A stretch of 64,000 bases of DNA from Nitrospira sp. CR1.1 (GCA_014055465.1 WIAF01000008.1:1-64000); one strand, 5' to 3'; positions 8,729 through 17,905 are shown, numbered from the stretch's first letter. The notes: generated by a model not told the origin, from the sequence alone. Made by a program: numbers and translations.

Positions 8729-8915
8729 TCCTCCCCGGTAATAAGCTGCCCGCCGTATTTCGTGAGGCGCATTGTACGATATCCGGCGCAGCGTGTTGAG
8801 TGACTGGTAGCCCGGAAGGACGATGGGAGAGGGAAGCGTATGGGCGTACGCTTCCCTCATCGGGGCTCACTGCGTGGTCAGCGCAGTCCAACCGTCGAGC
8901 CCCGTCCTCCGGTCA

Positions 8916-9440
8916 TCAACCATGGGCCGTCGATAACCAGGGCCAGCGGCAAATCCCGCATCGGCCTGGTTCCGTCGTCGCCGGGTGGCCGCCTGAATCC
9001 CACCTCGCATAAATCCACGATTCAGACTGCCTCACTCCGTCACCATCCATCGTCATCCCGGCGCATTTTTCCATCACAAACACCGCGGGCAGGGATCGCC
9101 GTACACCGGTCCCCGCCGGATAAGGTTCGGATTCCACAATGAACGCCGTCCCCACGGAAAACGACCTATTATCCGCCGTGAGCAACGCCTTGGGACACAC
9201 ATAAAACCGGAGTTGCTGCGCCCCGGCACGAGACTTCACCACCGATGTCAGATGCGGCCAATCCCGATACCCACTTGGGATCAAAAGCCCGGATGCGGGC
9301 GGAGCCGGCGACCATCCTCCGCTGATATTCAAGGCCAGCGCCAACAACCGCACCACGGCCACATTCAATCCTGTCTGGTCGCGGGGTGTTCCGGCGATCG
9401 TCGTTCGTCGAGGAGAGGCCGCCCTGTCACGAACCGGCAT
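8916..9440 (-). CDS. Cytochrome P460-like protein with CxxCR in place of CxxCH
   Basis: About 174 residues. The segments 'LLIPSGYRDWPHLTSVVKSR', 'GTAFIVESEPYPAG', 'AVFVMEKCAGM', 'DGDGVRQSESWIYARWDS' follow the cytochrome P460 family in order and spacing. P460 proteins are periplasmic mono-heme enzymes that oxidise hydroxylamine or NO-related substrates, with a C-terminal CxxCH heme site. Here the C-terminal motif is CGICRWPWL: both Cys are present but the axial His is Arg (codon CGC, one transition from CAC). The start at 9440 has AAGGAAGG upstream, but a convincing signal peptide is lacking; the hydrophobic 'VAVVRLLALALNISGG' lies about 30 residues in. It may be a decaying gene or a heme-free derivative. 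Confidence 0.6.
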   Translation of the reverse strand: MPVRDRAASPRRTTIAGTPRDQTGLNVAVVRLLALALNISGGWSPAPPASGLLIPSGYRDWPHLTSVVKSRAGAQQLRFYVCPKALLTADNRSFSVGTAFIVESEPYPAGTGVRRSLPAVFVMEKCAGMTMDGDGVRQSESWIYARWDSGGHPATTEPGRCGICRWPWLSTAHG

Positions 9441-10160
9441 GGAACACCTTCCTTTCTGCTCGTGCGACGAGTTAGGGTCGGACTTCTCCAACCTCTGTCC
9501 CGGGTCGAGGGCCCGCGCTCTGCTTCACCGCCTCCGGTTGCGCCGCCGGATATGACCATCGCGAGCAGGCTGACGCTCCCCATTCGAGCCCACCGCTGCT
9601 CCACGCGATCACCCAAGATGATCGAGTTCCTTCACACCCTTCATCGACTCCGGCTCATTCAGCCTGCCTCTTCAGTTCGACACCTCCGGGCCGTCGGCCC
9701 CCCGAAGGGCCGGGGTGAAGGGGGAGGCCATCCCGTTCACCCCGGGGAGGCAGATCCTGAAGAAGGGTGCGCAACCTCAGGATCCGTCTTGATTCGCGTA
9801 TCACTTGGCTGCCCGGCGCCCGCTCAGCGACGCCATTTTCAATCGTGGCGTAACATCGATCGGACACGGATCGGTCCGCTCGGCTTCGACACCGCTCCTT
9901 TCCAAGTGTGCGGGGGAGGACGAACCTCCCGAACAGCCGGGGCCACCATGCGTAAACCGGCACAGCTGTCATGACGGAACTTGGGACCGGCGGCGGAGGT
10001 CACAGGGATAGCGCCTGCGCCGCCGGTTGCGCCGAGGGAAAGGGCAATTCACCCCCGGACTCAGAAGCAGCGAGTGATCGCTCAGGGCAACCGCCCGATT
10101 GCGGCGGCTCACAGGGTGGAGGACGTTCCATCCCAGGTTTCGGCCTGAATGGACCGACTA
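9441..10160. other. 720-nt region without a credible gene
   Basis: Several frames are open on both strands, as expected at this GC content, but none has a ribosome-binding site together with a recognisable protein pattern. A minus-strand frame from about 9583 begins with a signal-like MGSVSLLAMVISGGATGG and soon turns into low-complexity Arg/Pro sequence. It may be the lost leader of the P460-like gene. The only clear structure is the hairpin at 9710-9745. Confidence 0.5.
9710..9745. repeat. 10-bp perfect hairpin in noncoding region
   Basis: CCGGGGTGAA (9710-9719) pairs exactly with TTCACCCCGG (9736-9745) around a 16-nt loop. No T-tract follows on either strand. It may be part of a degenerate repeat or of an uncharacterised RNA. 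Nothing else supports a function. Confidence 0.4.
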
Positions 10161-10535
10161 TCACGAGTGCTGTGAAGAAAAGGCGCTGCGGCCCGCCCGG
10201 ACGCTCCCCCTCGCGGAGACCGGCGGCGCGCGGGTATGAAGAACCGCGTGACCCTGAACATCTATGAACGGAGGAGCAGAGGGAAGCGGATGAAATTGGG
10301 CCGCCCGCACTACGCCGCCGGCAGCTTGAGCCAGCGGCCCGACATCGGAAGTGGATTGGCAGGCCCAGAAGCAGAGGGAAGCATGCGAGTCCGTCCCGGA
10401 ATGTTGATGGTGTCCGTCGGACGGCGCCGCATGGGCGAAGAGACAACCGGATGCCATCAGAGCCAGCGTCATGTACACCCCGGCAATACCGGATGCACTA
10501 TAGGCCAGGGATCTGTGGAGTGTTGATGGTCTCAT
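10161..10535 (-). CDS. CxWxC small membrane protein, copy 1
   Basis: A 124-residue protein of the unnamed family found four times in this window. A hydrophobic N-terminal segment (about residues 14-34) is followed by the His-rich loop 'DGHHQHSGTDSHASLCFWAC', ending in the hallmark C-x-W-x-C-Q. Next comes 'TSDVGPLAQAAGG' and a C-terminal 'TRAPP'. The C-terminus runs on for about 20 residues past the point where the other copies end, and no TlpA gene lies upstream, so this copy may be partly degraded. The His/Cys layout suggests a metal- or thiol-handling membrane protein. It follows the S9-type gene with a 303-nt gap. I recognise no database family for it. Confidence 0.65.
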   Translation of the reverse strand: MRPSTLHRSLAYSASGIAGVYMTLALMASGCLFAHAAPSDGHHQHSGTDSHASLCFWACQSTSDVGPLAQAAGGVVRAAQFHPLPSAPPFIDVQGHAVLHTRAPPVSARGSVRAGRSAFSSQHS

Positions 10536-10838
10536 CGTATGGATGTATCTCGTGACATGTTTATCTACCCTGATTCCCGAAACCTGTCTACCGACGGATG
10601 CTCACGGATGCTACACAATCATCAGGTCCGCTCGAGAGGCCATCCGCCGTGGCGGTGACACGAGCCGGCCGGTCATCTGCGGGGCTCACATCGACAGCAG
10701 GACATGACGACGGGACGCGAACGCCGTCTCCTGACGGCCACCCACGGGTGCTACAGCTTGAAGAGCACAACGGGAATAGGAAACCGGGGATAGCGTCAAC
10801 AACGGCTGATGCGGGGCAGTGGATGGAGCGCGGCGTGG
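10536..10838. other. 303-nt intergenic region
   Basis: No credible gene. A short direct repeat, ACGGATGCT, occurs twice (10595-10603 and 10605-10613). The region should contain the 3' end of the S9-type transcript and the promoter of CxWxC copy 1, but I see no convincing -35/-10 pair or terminator. Confidence 0.4.
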
Positions 10839-12812
10839 TCAGTCGAGGTACGGCGTGAGGAACCGTTCCATCTCAGAGAATACGTGCCGACGATCCTCCT
10901 CGCGACGAAGGACTTCATCAGCCAGAGGCAATTCCACGTATCGAAAGGTCGTGATATTCGCCGCCTTCAGCGCATCAGCCATGTCGCGGCTCTGTGAGAC
11001 CGGCACGGAACGATCCATGAGGCCGTGCATCAACAGCAACGGAGTGCGAATCTCTCGCGCATGAGCAATGGGGGACGTTTCGCGGAGCCGGTCCCGATCG
11101 TTCCACCAGGAACCGATACGTGACTCGGCCATCGGTTTCTGATTCAGGTACCAGCGGCTATCGGACAGAACCTGGGGCAAGTCCGTCACCCCGCCCAGAC
11201 TGACGGCGCAGCGATACAGCTCCGGCGTCTTCACGGCGCCCATCAAGGCGGCGTACCCTCCGTAGCCCGATCCGATGATGCAGATCCGCTTGGCATCGGC
11301 AATACCGGCTCGAATAGCGTACCGCACCACATCGGTGAGGTCATCCTGCATCTCGAGGCCCCAACGTTGAAATCCGGCGCGAAGCTCTTCGTCTCCATAG
11401 CCTTCCGTGCCTCGGAAACGCGGCTCCAGCACCGCCCAGCCGCGACTGACGAACCACTGCGTCCAATAGTTGAATCCCCCGGGCATTCGCGAGGCCGGCC
11501 CTCCATGAGGAAAAAGAATCATCGGAAGCTGGCGCGGGTCCCGATTCTTGGGAACCGTCAGAAAAACCTGCAGCTCCTTGCCGTCCCGGGCCGTCACGTA
11601 GGTCGTGGCGGGAGCAGCCGGCGCGGCCGTCTCAAGATCGGGATACGACTTGCCAAGCAGCACCATCCGCCCGTCGTGCTCGTCGAAGATCGACCACCGC
11701 GGGGGATGCGCCGCGCCGCTCGACTTCACGACATGCAGCCGCCCGTCGTCGCTGCTGCTGTGAATGACATTGACCGTTCCGGGAATCGCCCGATCGATAC
11801 GCGCCTGCAAGCGCTGCGCGTCGAAGTCCCAGAAGAGCACCCGCTCATCCGCCGCGCTATACCGCACACCAATCACCTTCTTGCGTCCCGGCGCATAAAC
11901 CAATTCGCCGTTCAGGTCAAACTTTGGGTCGGCGACCACGAGGATACGATCCGCTGAGCGGTCCATCAGATTGAGTTTAAAAATCGCCGCTTTGCCCCGA
12001 TGTTGGTCCCTCACATACAACCAGGCGGGGTCGGCATCAAAGGCCAAGGGCACGAGTCCGGTTTCCCTGGCCAGGTCATAGTCGGCCAGTTCTCGCCAAA
12101 GGCTGGATTCCGGCAGCCTGACAATCGCATGCACGGCGGTCTGAAATTGTCCCACCCCGGCGCGCACCACCCCCGCCCGATCGGCAATCCACTGCGAAAT
12201 CGCGCTGGCGTCCGGTTTCGAACTGGGATTTTCCTCCACCAACTGCCGCTCACCGGAATAGACGTCCACTTTGTAGACATCAGGAGCGTCGGGGTGCTCC
12301 AGATCGAGGGCGAGCAGCACGTGCCTGGGATCGCCGGGAATCGTCCCGACCAGCTGATCGTGGAATCGCGGGAAATGTTTCCGTCCGAACATCGATGCGA
12401 AGGCGCTCTGCTTAAACAAATTGGCGGTCTGCTCCGTGCCGTCGCGGTTCACCGCCAACAATCGCGTTTCGATCGTGTCGGTCGCCTCCCGAGTCGCCGC
12501 AAACCGGATACTCACCAGCAGTCGCTCATCATTGACCCAACGAAACCAGGTGATGATGTATTCGCGATTGTCCGTCGACACAACAGGGTGCGCGTCTTGT
12601 CCCGTGACGGTTTGGGTCTCGAGAAACGTCTGCCCTTCATGGTTGCGGAGCACCGCCATATGCCGACCGGAAGGGGACAGCTGAATGGATTCAATGCGGG
12701 GAAGCGAGGCGAACACTACGGCCGGAGGAGGGGCTGAGCCGGACTCGGCATAGGCCGGCAGCAGGCTCCAGACACAGAACAGAACAGTGACAAGTGCGTA
12801 GATGGCCGGCAC
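10839..12812 (-). CDS. S9-family prolyl oligopeptidase-like protein, probably catalytically dead
   Basis: A 657-residue exported protein: signal peptide to about AYAE, an N-terminal beta-propeller (about 30-400) and a C-terminal alpha/beta-hydrolase domain ('PMILFPHGGPASRMPGGFNY', 'WAVLEPRFRGTEGYGDEELR'). This is the S9C acylaminoacyl-peptidase layout. The catalytic Asp motif MHGLMDRSV is present. The nucleophile elbow, normally GxSYGGY, is GSGYGGY with Gly516 at the Ser position. The catalytic His region, normally like ELPNEDHWLSREE, reads ELPLADEVLRREE with Glu633 at the His position. Two of three triad residues are therefore missing while the fold motifs are intact. The start is GTG at 12812. 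Neighbours are metal/TonB genes. A binding or regulatory pseudoenzyme is more likely than an active peptidase. Confidence 0.85.
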   Translation of the reverse strand: MPAIYALVTVLFCVWSLLPAYAESGSAPPPAVVFASLPRIESIQLSPSGRHMAVLRNHEGQTFLETQTVTGQDAHPVVSTDNREYIITWFRWVNDERLLVSIRFAATREATDTIETRLLAVNRDGTEQTANLFKQSAFASMFGRKHFPRFHDQLVGTIPGDPRHVLLALDLEHPDAPDVYKVDVYSGERQLVEENPSSKPDASAISQWIADRAGVVRAGVGQFQTAVHAIVRLPESSLWRELADYDLARETGLVPLAFDADPAWLYVRDQHRGKAAIFKLNLMDRSADRILVVADPKFDLNGELVYAPGRKKVIGVRYSAADERVLFWDFDAQRLQARIDRAIPGTVNVIHSSSDDGRLHVVKSSGAAHPPRWSIFDEHDGRMVLLGKSYPDLETAAPAAPATTYVTARDGKELQVFLTVPKNRDPRQLPMILFPHGGPASRMPGGFNYWTQWFVSRGWAVLEPRFRGTEGYGDEELRAGFQRWGLEMQDDLTDVVRYAIRAGIADAKRICIIGSGYGGYAALMGAVKTPELYRCAVSLGGVTDLPQVLSDSRWYLNQKPMAESRIGSWWNDRDRLRETSPIAHAREIRTPLLLMHGLMDRSVPVSQSRDMADALKAANITTFRYVELPLADEVLRREEDRRHVFSEMERFLTPYLD

Positions 12813-13023
12813 GGTCTATCCCTACAATTACCAGGACATGCCCATCCGGGAAATACCCGACGGATTCAGTTATCACATGTTCGCGCGACGGCCGTCTATC
12901 CCGTTTTTTACGCAGGCGGGAGGCCCGCAAGTTACCGGACGTCGCAGGATGCACCTCGCCGCAGCCGCGATGCAGGGACCGCAAATCCCCAGACCACCCG
13001 TCGCGGCCCCGTTCCCTTATTCC

Positions 13024-13218
13024 TCATAGACTGAGATTCATTTCGTGCGTCTTGTTGCGTTGCACCAGCCGATCCAGCGAGGCGCGAAACACCCGCAGAC
13101 TGCCGCGGCCGATTTTGGTGCCTTCCAACCGGCCCTCCTCCACCCACCGGTAAATCGTCCACCGGCTCACCGCCAAGGCATCCGCCGCTTCCCCGACGCG
13201 CAAGAGTTGCTTGTTCAT
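13024..13218 (-). CDS. Small MerR/excisionase-type HTH DNA-binding protein
   Basis: A 64-residue protein that is almost entirely one winged-helix domain of the excisionase/HTH_17 type: 'LLRVGEAADALAVSRWTIYR' (recognition helix), 'WVEEGRLEGTKIGRGSLRVF' (wing), then a short Arg/Leu helix. Proteins like this act as excisionases or as small transcription factors. AAAGGAG lies 7 nt before the ATG, so translation is well supported. It follows the TonB receptor gene by 64 nt on the same strand and no integrase is nearby, so a local regulator of the TonB/TlpA cluster is more plausible than phage excision. Confidence 0.85.
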   Translation of the reverse strand: MNKQLLRVGEAADALAVSRWTIYRWVEEGRLEGTKIGRGSLRVFRASLDRLVQRNKTHEMNLSL

Positions 13219-13282
13219 CGCAATCTCCTTTGAAGTAAGGACGTGAGCGGCCGCCTTCGGCGCTGCCGCTCACGCCACAGGG

Positions 13283-15619
13283 TTAGAACAATCCGAACGT
13301 GACACCCCCGTAAATCGCCCTGCCGTAGCCCGCAAAAAATGCCTGTTGCCCGGCGGCAGCCCCGGCGGTTTCTCCGCCGATCACCTGTCCGGAAGCGGCG
13401 TACTTCTTGTCGGCAATGTTGTCTACTTCCACATAGAACTTCGCGAACCGGAACCAGCTGTTCTTGAGATCGAAGCTCTTGTGCACATTCACATTCGCAA
13501 TCACATAGGAGGGAATGCCGAACGTATTGCTGTTGTTCAGGAAGTAGCTGTTGTAATAGCTTCCCTCGACCCACGCGCCCCAGCCGGTCGCGGCGTGGTC
13601 ATAGGCCACCTTGGTATTCAGGACATCGGTGGGCACATTCGGCACCTTGTTGCCGTCGCGTACCAAAAAGCCCGCGGCTGTATTCAGGCGATCGGCGAAA
13701 TTGACGTATTTGGCTTCGATGTGGGTATAGGCGCCGGACAAGCGCAGGCCTTCCATCGGTCTCCAATCGTAAAAGGCTTCGATTCCCTTGTACTGTGAAG
13801 AGTCAGCATTCACTGAGGCCGTGTTCGTGCCGGACACCGCCTGCGTGATGATCTCATCCTTGAAGAACGTCCAGAATCCGACGAGCTGAACCGTCAAGGT
13901 TTTCGTCAGCTTGGATTCCGTGCCGATTTCAAAATTCAAGTTCTTTTGCGGCTTCAGGTCGAAGTTGGTGCCGGGTTGTCCGGTCACCGGATCTCTGAGC
14001 AGATTGCCGAATCCGGGAATTCCATAGCCGGTCGATGCCCGAACCCAATGCCGCTGCGCGTCACTCGGCTTCCAGCTCAGTGACATTTCGGGCGCCCAGT
14101 TGGTATAGCTGCGCTCCGCACCGGCCCGGCTGCTTACTGCGCCGCCCGTATAGCCGATCGACTGGACGCTCAGTTGTGATTGCTCAAACCCCAACCCCAC
14201 GGCCAGCGTGACCTTGGGGATAAACTCCAATTCTTCTCGGAACCGTCCCCCCACGTTTCTGATCGTGCCGCGCGAATTTTGCAGCAGCGCGCCGCGGGTA
14301 CCGAAGCCGTCTGCGAGATTCTGAAATGTCTGCGCTTCCTGCTCCATATTGGAGAGAAAGAACCCGACATAACTCCTCAACGGCATGTCGAAAAGCCGTC
14401 CGTCGTGCCGCAAATCGGCATAGTGTTTGTAGTTCGGATTCACGTTGTCGCTGATCTGCGAGAAGGTTTGATTGATGTCCTTCACGTCGTAATCGGCTTC
14501 GATCGTCAGCACGGTGTTCGCATTGATCTGACGCTCGTAGATGCCGCCGATGATGGTCCGACGATCCAATCGCCGCTGCGCGAGCCGTTCGGCATCGCTG
14601 CAGCTGGTGGCTGTACAGACCACGTTGGTGCCGCCGGCCTGCCGGTGGTCGGCGTTGAACTGGGCCTGCGTCAAACGGGTCGGCACCCGCGCATCGAGCC
14701 AGTTCGTGATGGCCTTGAAGTAGAAGTTCTGTTTGTCGTCGATTTTGAAGCGTAGATTGAGGTTAATGGTTTGGGTGGTGTAGTTGCTGTTCCGGATGAA
14801 CCCGTCTTCCCCCACGTTACTGACAAACAAGGAGGCATCGAGATTCTCAAACTGTTGCCCCACCGCGATGCCTTCTTTGTGGTAACCGAAGGAACCCCCG
14901 CTCAAGAATGTCTCGACTCCGTTGATGTCGCTCCCGCGCCTGGTGCGGAAATGCACCATGCCGCCCAGCGCATAGTTGTCGTACAGCGATGATGAGGCGC
15001 CCCGGGTGACTTCCACACTACGCATGAACCAGGGGTCATGAATATCCAACCGCGACAAGCCATCCGACTGAGTCTGAACAAAACCATCCTCGTACATCTT
15101 GATGTCTCGCACGGCGAAGGTGGTTTTGGCGCCCTGGCCCCGAATCATCATGCTGAAGTCGCGCGGGCCGTTGGCCTGCCGCATGACGACACCGGGCAGG
15201 GACTCCATCGATTCTTTCATGGTCCTGGTTGGCTGCGACTCCGTCTCCGATTGTTCGGTCGATGACAGCGACAAGCCCTCAGGCCGTCGCTGCACCCGGT
15301 CGCTCACGATGCTCACGTCGGACAATTCGTACTGCGGAATCGGCTCCGCCGCCTTCGACTCCAGCAATTCTTTGACTACAGACGGCTGAAGCGTGGGCGC
15401 AGCCGCCTCAGCCGCGGGTTGCTGCTGCAATTCTTCCAACTCTCGAAGAATGTTTTGCAGTTGGTCGCGCAGCTCACGCTCCCGCGCGCTTTTCTCCACA
15501 ACAGTTCCGGCTGCCATCTCCTCCTGCGCAAACGAAGTAACCACGGTCATCGGCAAGGCCGATAGCAAGGCACACCATATGAAGGCATGAAAGCTGAATG
15601 AATCACGACGGGCCCACAT
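13283..15619 (-). CDS. TonB-dependent outer-membrane receptor
   Basis: A 778-residue receptor. The signal peptide ends near TSFAQ. It is followed by an unusual 25-residue coiled-coil stretch ('ARERELRDQLQNILRELEEL'), a Pro/Ala linker, and a TonB-box-like 'ELSDVSIVSD'. The plug domain follows (about 130-250, 'SLPGVVMRQANGPRDFSMMI'), then a barrel of aromatic strands ending in 'GGVTFGLF' with the terminal Phe required for insertion. It imports a metal complex, siderophore or similar ligand using TonB energy. The start ATG at 15619 has GGGAGG 7 nt upstream; in-frame sequence upstream is noncoding. It is preceded by TlpA and CxWxC copy 2. The ligand is unknown; the metal-rich neighbourhood points to copper or iron. 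Confidence 0.93.
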   Translation of the reverse strand: MWARRDSFSFHAFIWCALLSALPMTVVTSFAQEEMAAGTVVEKSARERELRDQLQNILRELEELQQQPAAEAAAPTLQPSVVKELLESKAAEPIPQYELSDVSIVSDRVQRRPEGLSLSSTEQSETESQPTRTMKESMESLPGVVMRQANGPRDFSMMIRGQGAKTTFAVRDIKMYEDGFVQTQSDGLSRLDIHDPWFMRSVEVTRGASSSLYDNYALGGMVHFRTRRGSDINGVETFLSGGSFGYHKEGIAVGQQFENLDASLFVSNVGEDGFIRNSNYTTQTINLNLRFKIDDKQNFYFKAITNWLDARVPTRLTQAQFNADHRQAGGTNVVCTATSCSDAERLAQRRLDRRTIIGGIYERQINANTVLTIEADYDVKDINQTFSQISDNVNPNYKHYADLRHDGRLFDMPLRSYVGFFLSNMEQEAQTFQNLADGFGTRGALLQNSRGTIRNVGGRFREELEFIPKVTLAVGLGFEQSQLSVQSIGYTGGAVSSRAGAERSYTNWAPEMSLSWKPSDAQRHWVRASTGYGIPGFGNLLRDPVTGQPGTNFDLKPQKNLNFEIGTESKLTKTLTVQLVGFWTFFKDEIITQAVSGTNTASVNADSSQYKGIEAFYDWRPMEGLRLSGAYTHIEAKYVNFADRLNTAAGFLVRDGNKVPNVPTDVLNTKVAYDHAATGWGAWVEGSYYNSYFLNNSNTFGIPSYVIANVNVHKSFDLKNSWFRFAKFYVEVDNIADKKYAASGQVIGGETAGAAAGQQAFFAGYGRAIYGGVTFGLF

Positions 15620-15728
15620 AGACACCCTCCCGGCACAACTGTGCACACGACAGAAGAGACAACCCCCTCGCGCCCCTGTCTGAACGGACGAGAAGAGAAG
15701 CGAGACGACCTGGCGATATGAAAAGGAG

Positions 15729-16049
15729 TTACGACTGAAGGGGCGGCCCACGAGAAGCGGCGTGGTAGCCGCCGCCTCCCGCGATGATGGCGTGGCCGCT
15801 CTCGACGAAGAGGGTCGCCATGAAAAACGGCTGCAGGAACGGCGCAACAGGGCCGGCATCCGAGGTTGGATTCGCCTGACAGGCCCAGGCGCAGAAGCTG
15901 GAATGAGACACCGTGCCGCCATGATGGTGGGCGGCCGGTTTCGGATCGACATGCTCAAACACACAAGCGACGGAGAAGACAGCTAGCACCAGATAAAGCC
16001 CTGCCAGGGCAGCCGCGAGTCCGATGGAGGGTTTCGTGATACGCATCAT
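15729..16049 (-). CDS. CxWxC small membrane protein, copy 2
   Basis: A 106-residue member of the four-copy family. One transmembrane segment (about 8-30) is followed by 'FEHVDPKPAAHHHGGTVSHS' and 'SFCAWACQANPTSDAGPVAP'. A second hydrophobic stretch and the C-terminal 'SRGPP' box follow. The clustered His and the C-x-W-x-C pair suggest a periplasmic metal or redox site next to the membrane. It overlaps the TlpA stop by 4 nt, so the two proteins are made together, and the TonB receptor follows. Copy 1 shares 'SHxSxCxWACQ' almost exactly, while copies 3 and 4 are more distant. No known family is recognised. Confidence 0.8.
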   Translation of the reverse strand: MMRITKPSIGLAAALAGLYLVLAVFSVACVFEHVDPKPAAHHHGGTVSHSSFCAWACQANPTSDAGPVAPFLQPFFMATLFVESGHAIIAGGGGYHAASRGPPLQS

Positions 16050-16579
16050 GGCATCAGACTCTGCAAGGCCTGTACGGCATGCGGCGCATCCCAGTCCCGG
16101 GGTCCGACGGCGCGGCCGATCAACATTCCCTGCTGGTCGACAAACACCGTCGTCGGCAAGGCCCGCACGAGGTAGGCTTGGGACACCGCTTGATCGTCAT
16201 CGAACAACACAGGCAACCGTACATGGAGAGTGGCAAGAAACTGCCTGATCCCCTCGCGTTGCAGATCGGTTGTAATTGTGAGCACCGCGAACCGTTCAGG
16301 ATCCAATTGCTGCCGCAATCGCTCGAAAGCCGGCATCTCTTCTTTGCAGGGCCCGCACCAGGTGGCCCAAAAATTCACCACCACGACTTTTCCTTTGAAG
16401 CGGGCGAGTTCGATCGAGGGGCCCTCCAGGGTATTCAGGTCAAACGGCGCCGCCATGGTCCCCGGTGCAACCCGTCCGATCTTCAGCGCGGCCAACCGGT
16501 CGTCGGCTGACGCAGGGCCGAGCCAGAGTCCGATGGCCATACATAGGGCGAACGTCTGCACGAATCCCGATCGCATCAC
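16046..16579 (-). CDS. TlpA-like periplasmic thioredoxin (CGPC)
   Basis: A 177-residue exported thioredoxin of the TlpA/ResA type, which reduces disulphides on specific envelope clients such as metal-binding or cytochrome-maturation proteins. It has a signal peptide ending at PASA, then 'APGTMAAPFDLNTLEGPSIE' and 'VVVNFWATWCGPCKEEMPAF' with the CGPC active site. 'TDLQREGIRQFLATLHVRLP' is the family insert, and 'VRALPTTVFVDQQG' holds the cis-Pro. It overlaps CxWxC copy 2 by 4 nt and follows the propeller gene by 15 nt, so it sits in one operon with them. The CxWxC protein is the obvious candidate client, which is an inference from coupling. Confidence 0.92.
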   Translation of the reverse strand: MMRSGFVQTFALCMAIGLWLGPASADDRLAALKIGRVAPGTMAAPFDLNTLEGPSIELARFKGKVVVVNFWATWCGPCKEEMPAFERLRQQLDPERFAVLTITTDLQREGIRQFLATLHVRLPVLFDDDQAVSQAYLVRALPTTVFVDQQGMLIGRAVGPRDWDAPHAVQALQSLMP

Positions 16580-16594
16580 GCACGCATTCCCACT

Positions 16595-17905
16595 CTAGCG
16601 GCCTTCATCAGCGGCCGCAGTCATGGGCGGCATCCGCAACGTTTGCATCACAATTTTATGACCCGGCATCCCATGCTCCATCCAGGCCATGGCAAACAGG
16701 CCATGCCGATTCACGGCGACAACCGGCGTCTGACTTTTACGGTCGTTCAGCTTCTGCGGCGTCGTAAACGTCGCCCCGCGATCTGTCGAAGCGCTCATCA
16801 CCACATCTCGCTTGACCGGCCCCTGCTCCTCCCAGATCACGACCACCCGGCCTTCCTGATCGACGGCAATCTGCGGATGGTCGGGAAAAGTGTTCTTGGA
16901 CACGTTCAACTGCCGCTTCGCGGAAAACGTCCGGCCCCGGTCATCTGAAAAGGCCAGATAGACGGCGGGAATTTCGTCGGTCCCTTCCGTATACCAGACC
17001 ACATACAACCGTCCATGCCGGTCGACGCCCATGGAGGCCGGCCGATGCGGGCAGGCCGGAAAGACCCATTGATCATGGCCGACAATGACCGATGGCTCGA
17101 ATGTTTCGCCGTGGTCGGTGGAACGAGCGACGACGGTCTCCCGCACGTTCCCCTCAAAAATTTTTCGCCAGGCCACATAGACCGTTCCGTCAGGGCCGCT
17201 CGTGATGGCGGTACGACAACAGACACAGGTGCCCTCGTCCACTTTGCGATTACTCGTCACTGTTTTCCCTTGATCCAATGATCGGGCGACATAGGTCCCC
17301 GGATCTTTCTTGCCTTCGCGCCCATCAATCCAGGAGAAATGGAACCGGCCTTCTGCATCGCGGTGGAGCGCATCAAACGTATGCTGAATGACTCCCGGAT
17401 CATCATTGACCAGGATCGATGGCTGGAATGTCCGGCCGCCGTCGTTCGAACGGCTCAGGCGCAACTCCGTCGCAAATGGCTGCTCTGGCGTAGCCTTCGG
17501 ATGGGCCAGCCCCCAGGTCACAAACACGTCATCACCCTGAACCACGAGAGCCGGCGCTTCCTGTCTCCAATACGGGATGTCCTCCGCCCGATTGATACGC
17601 ACCGGCGCGCCCATCGGCCCGCCCGGCTCCGTGCTTCTGGCATACAGAACCGATCGCACCTCTTTGTTCTCTTCCATCCAGGCCAACGACAGAGATCCGG
17701 CCTCATCGATTTGCATCGATGGGCCCACCAGGCTTTTCACCTTGTGCTCGGTGGTAATCTTGGGGCCAAGCTCCCAGGGCAACGCCGTTTCCGCGAAGGC
17801 TACCGGCGTCATCGGTAGCAACCCGAGCAACAGCCCCGCGCACAAGGCCGGTCGGTCTCGCCCCGGCACCGGCCTCCTCCGTCGGCTTCGTATGTTCTGG
17901 ATCAT
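16595..17905 (-). CDS. Secreted sialidase-fold beta-propeller with CVCC motif
   Basis: A 436-residue exported protein (Arg-rich N-region, hydrophobic core, cleavage near VAFA). It has repeated Asp-box motifs (S-x-D-x-G-x-T-F): 'SNDGGRTFQ', 'STDHGETFE', 'SDDRGRTFS', 'STDRGATFT'. These define a six-bladed BNR/sialidase-like propeller. The arginine triad and nucleophile needed for sialidase activity are not evident, so it is probably a binding propeller. A striking 'DEGTCVCCRTAI' supplies three clustered Cys, which could hold a metal or serve TlpA. The gene lies 15 nt upstream of tlpA and shares its operon. Confidence 0.75.
   Translation of the reverse strand: MIQNIRSRRRRPVPGRDRPALCAGLLLGLLPMTPVAFAETALPWELGPKITTEHKVKSLVGPSMQIDEAGSLSLAWMEENKEVRSVLYARSTEPGGPMGAPVRINRAEDIPYWRQEAPALVVQGDDVFVTWGLAHPKATPEQPFATELRLSRSNDGGRTFQPSILVNDDPGVIQHTFDALHRDAEGRFHFSWIDGREGKKDPGTYVARSLDQGKTVTSNRKVDEGTCVCCRTAITSGPDGTVYVAWRKIFEGNVRETVVARSTDHGETFEPSVIVGHDQWVFPACPHRPASMGVDRHGRLYVVWYTEGTDEIPAVYLAFSDDRGRTFSAKRQLNVSKNTFPDHPQIAVDQEGRVVVIWEEQGPVKRDVVMSASTDRGATFTTPQKLNDRKSQTPVVAVNRHGLFAMAWMEHGMPGHKIVMQTLRMPPMTAAADEGR

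Noticed and set aside
9213..9974. 253-codon plus-strand frame in the gene-poor region
   Set aside because: Pro/Arg/Gly-rich without motif, and it runs antisense across the P460-like gene start and noncoding sequence.
13024..13218. Prophage excisionase
   Set aside because: The domain fits, but no integrase, attachment site or phage gene is nearby, so a small regulator is the better call.
15620..15964. N-terminal extension of the TonB receptor frame
   Set aside because: It lies upstream of a good ribosome-binding site and signal peptide at 15619 and overlaps the CxWxC copy 2 gene; it has no receptor-like sequence.
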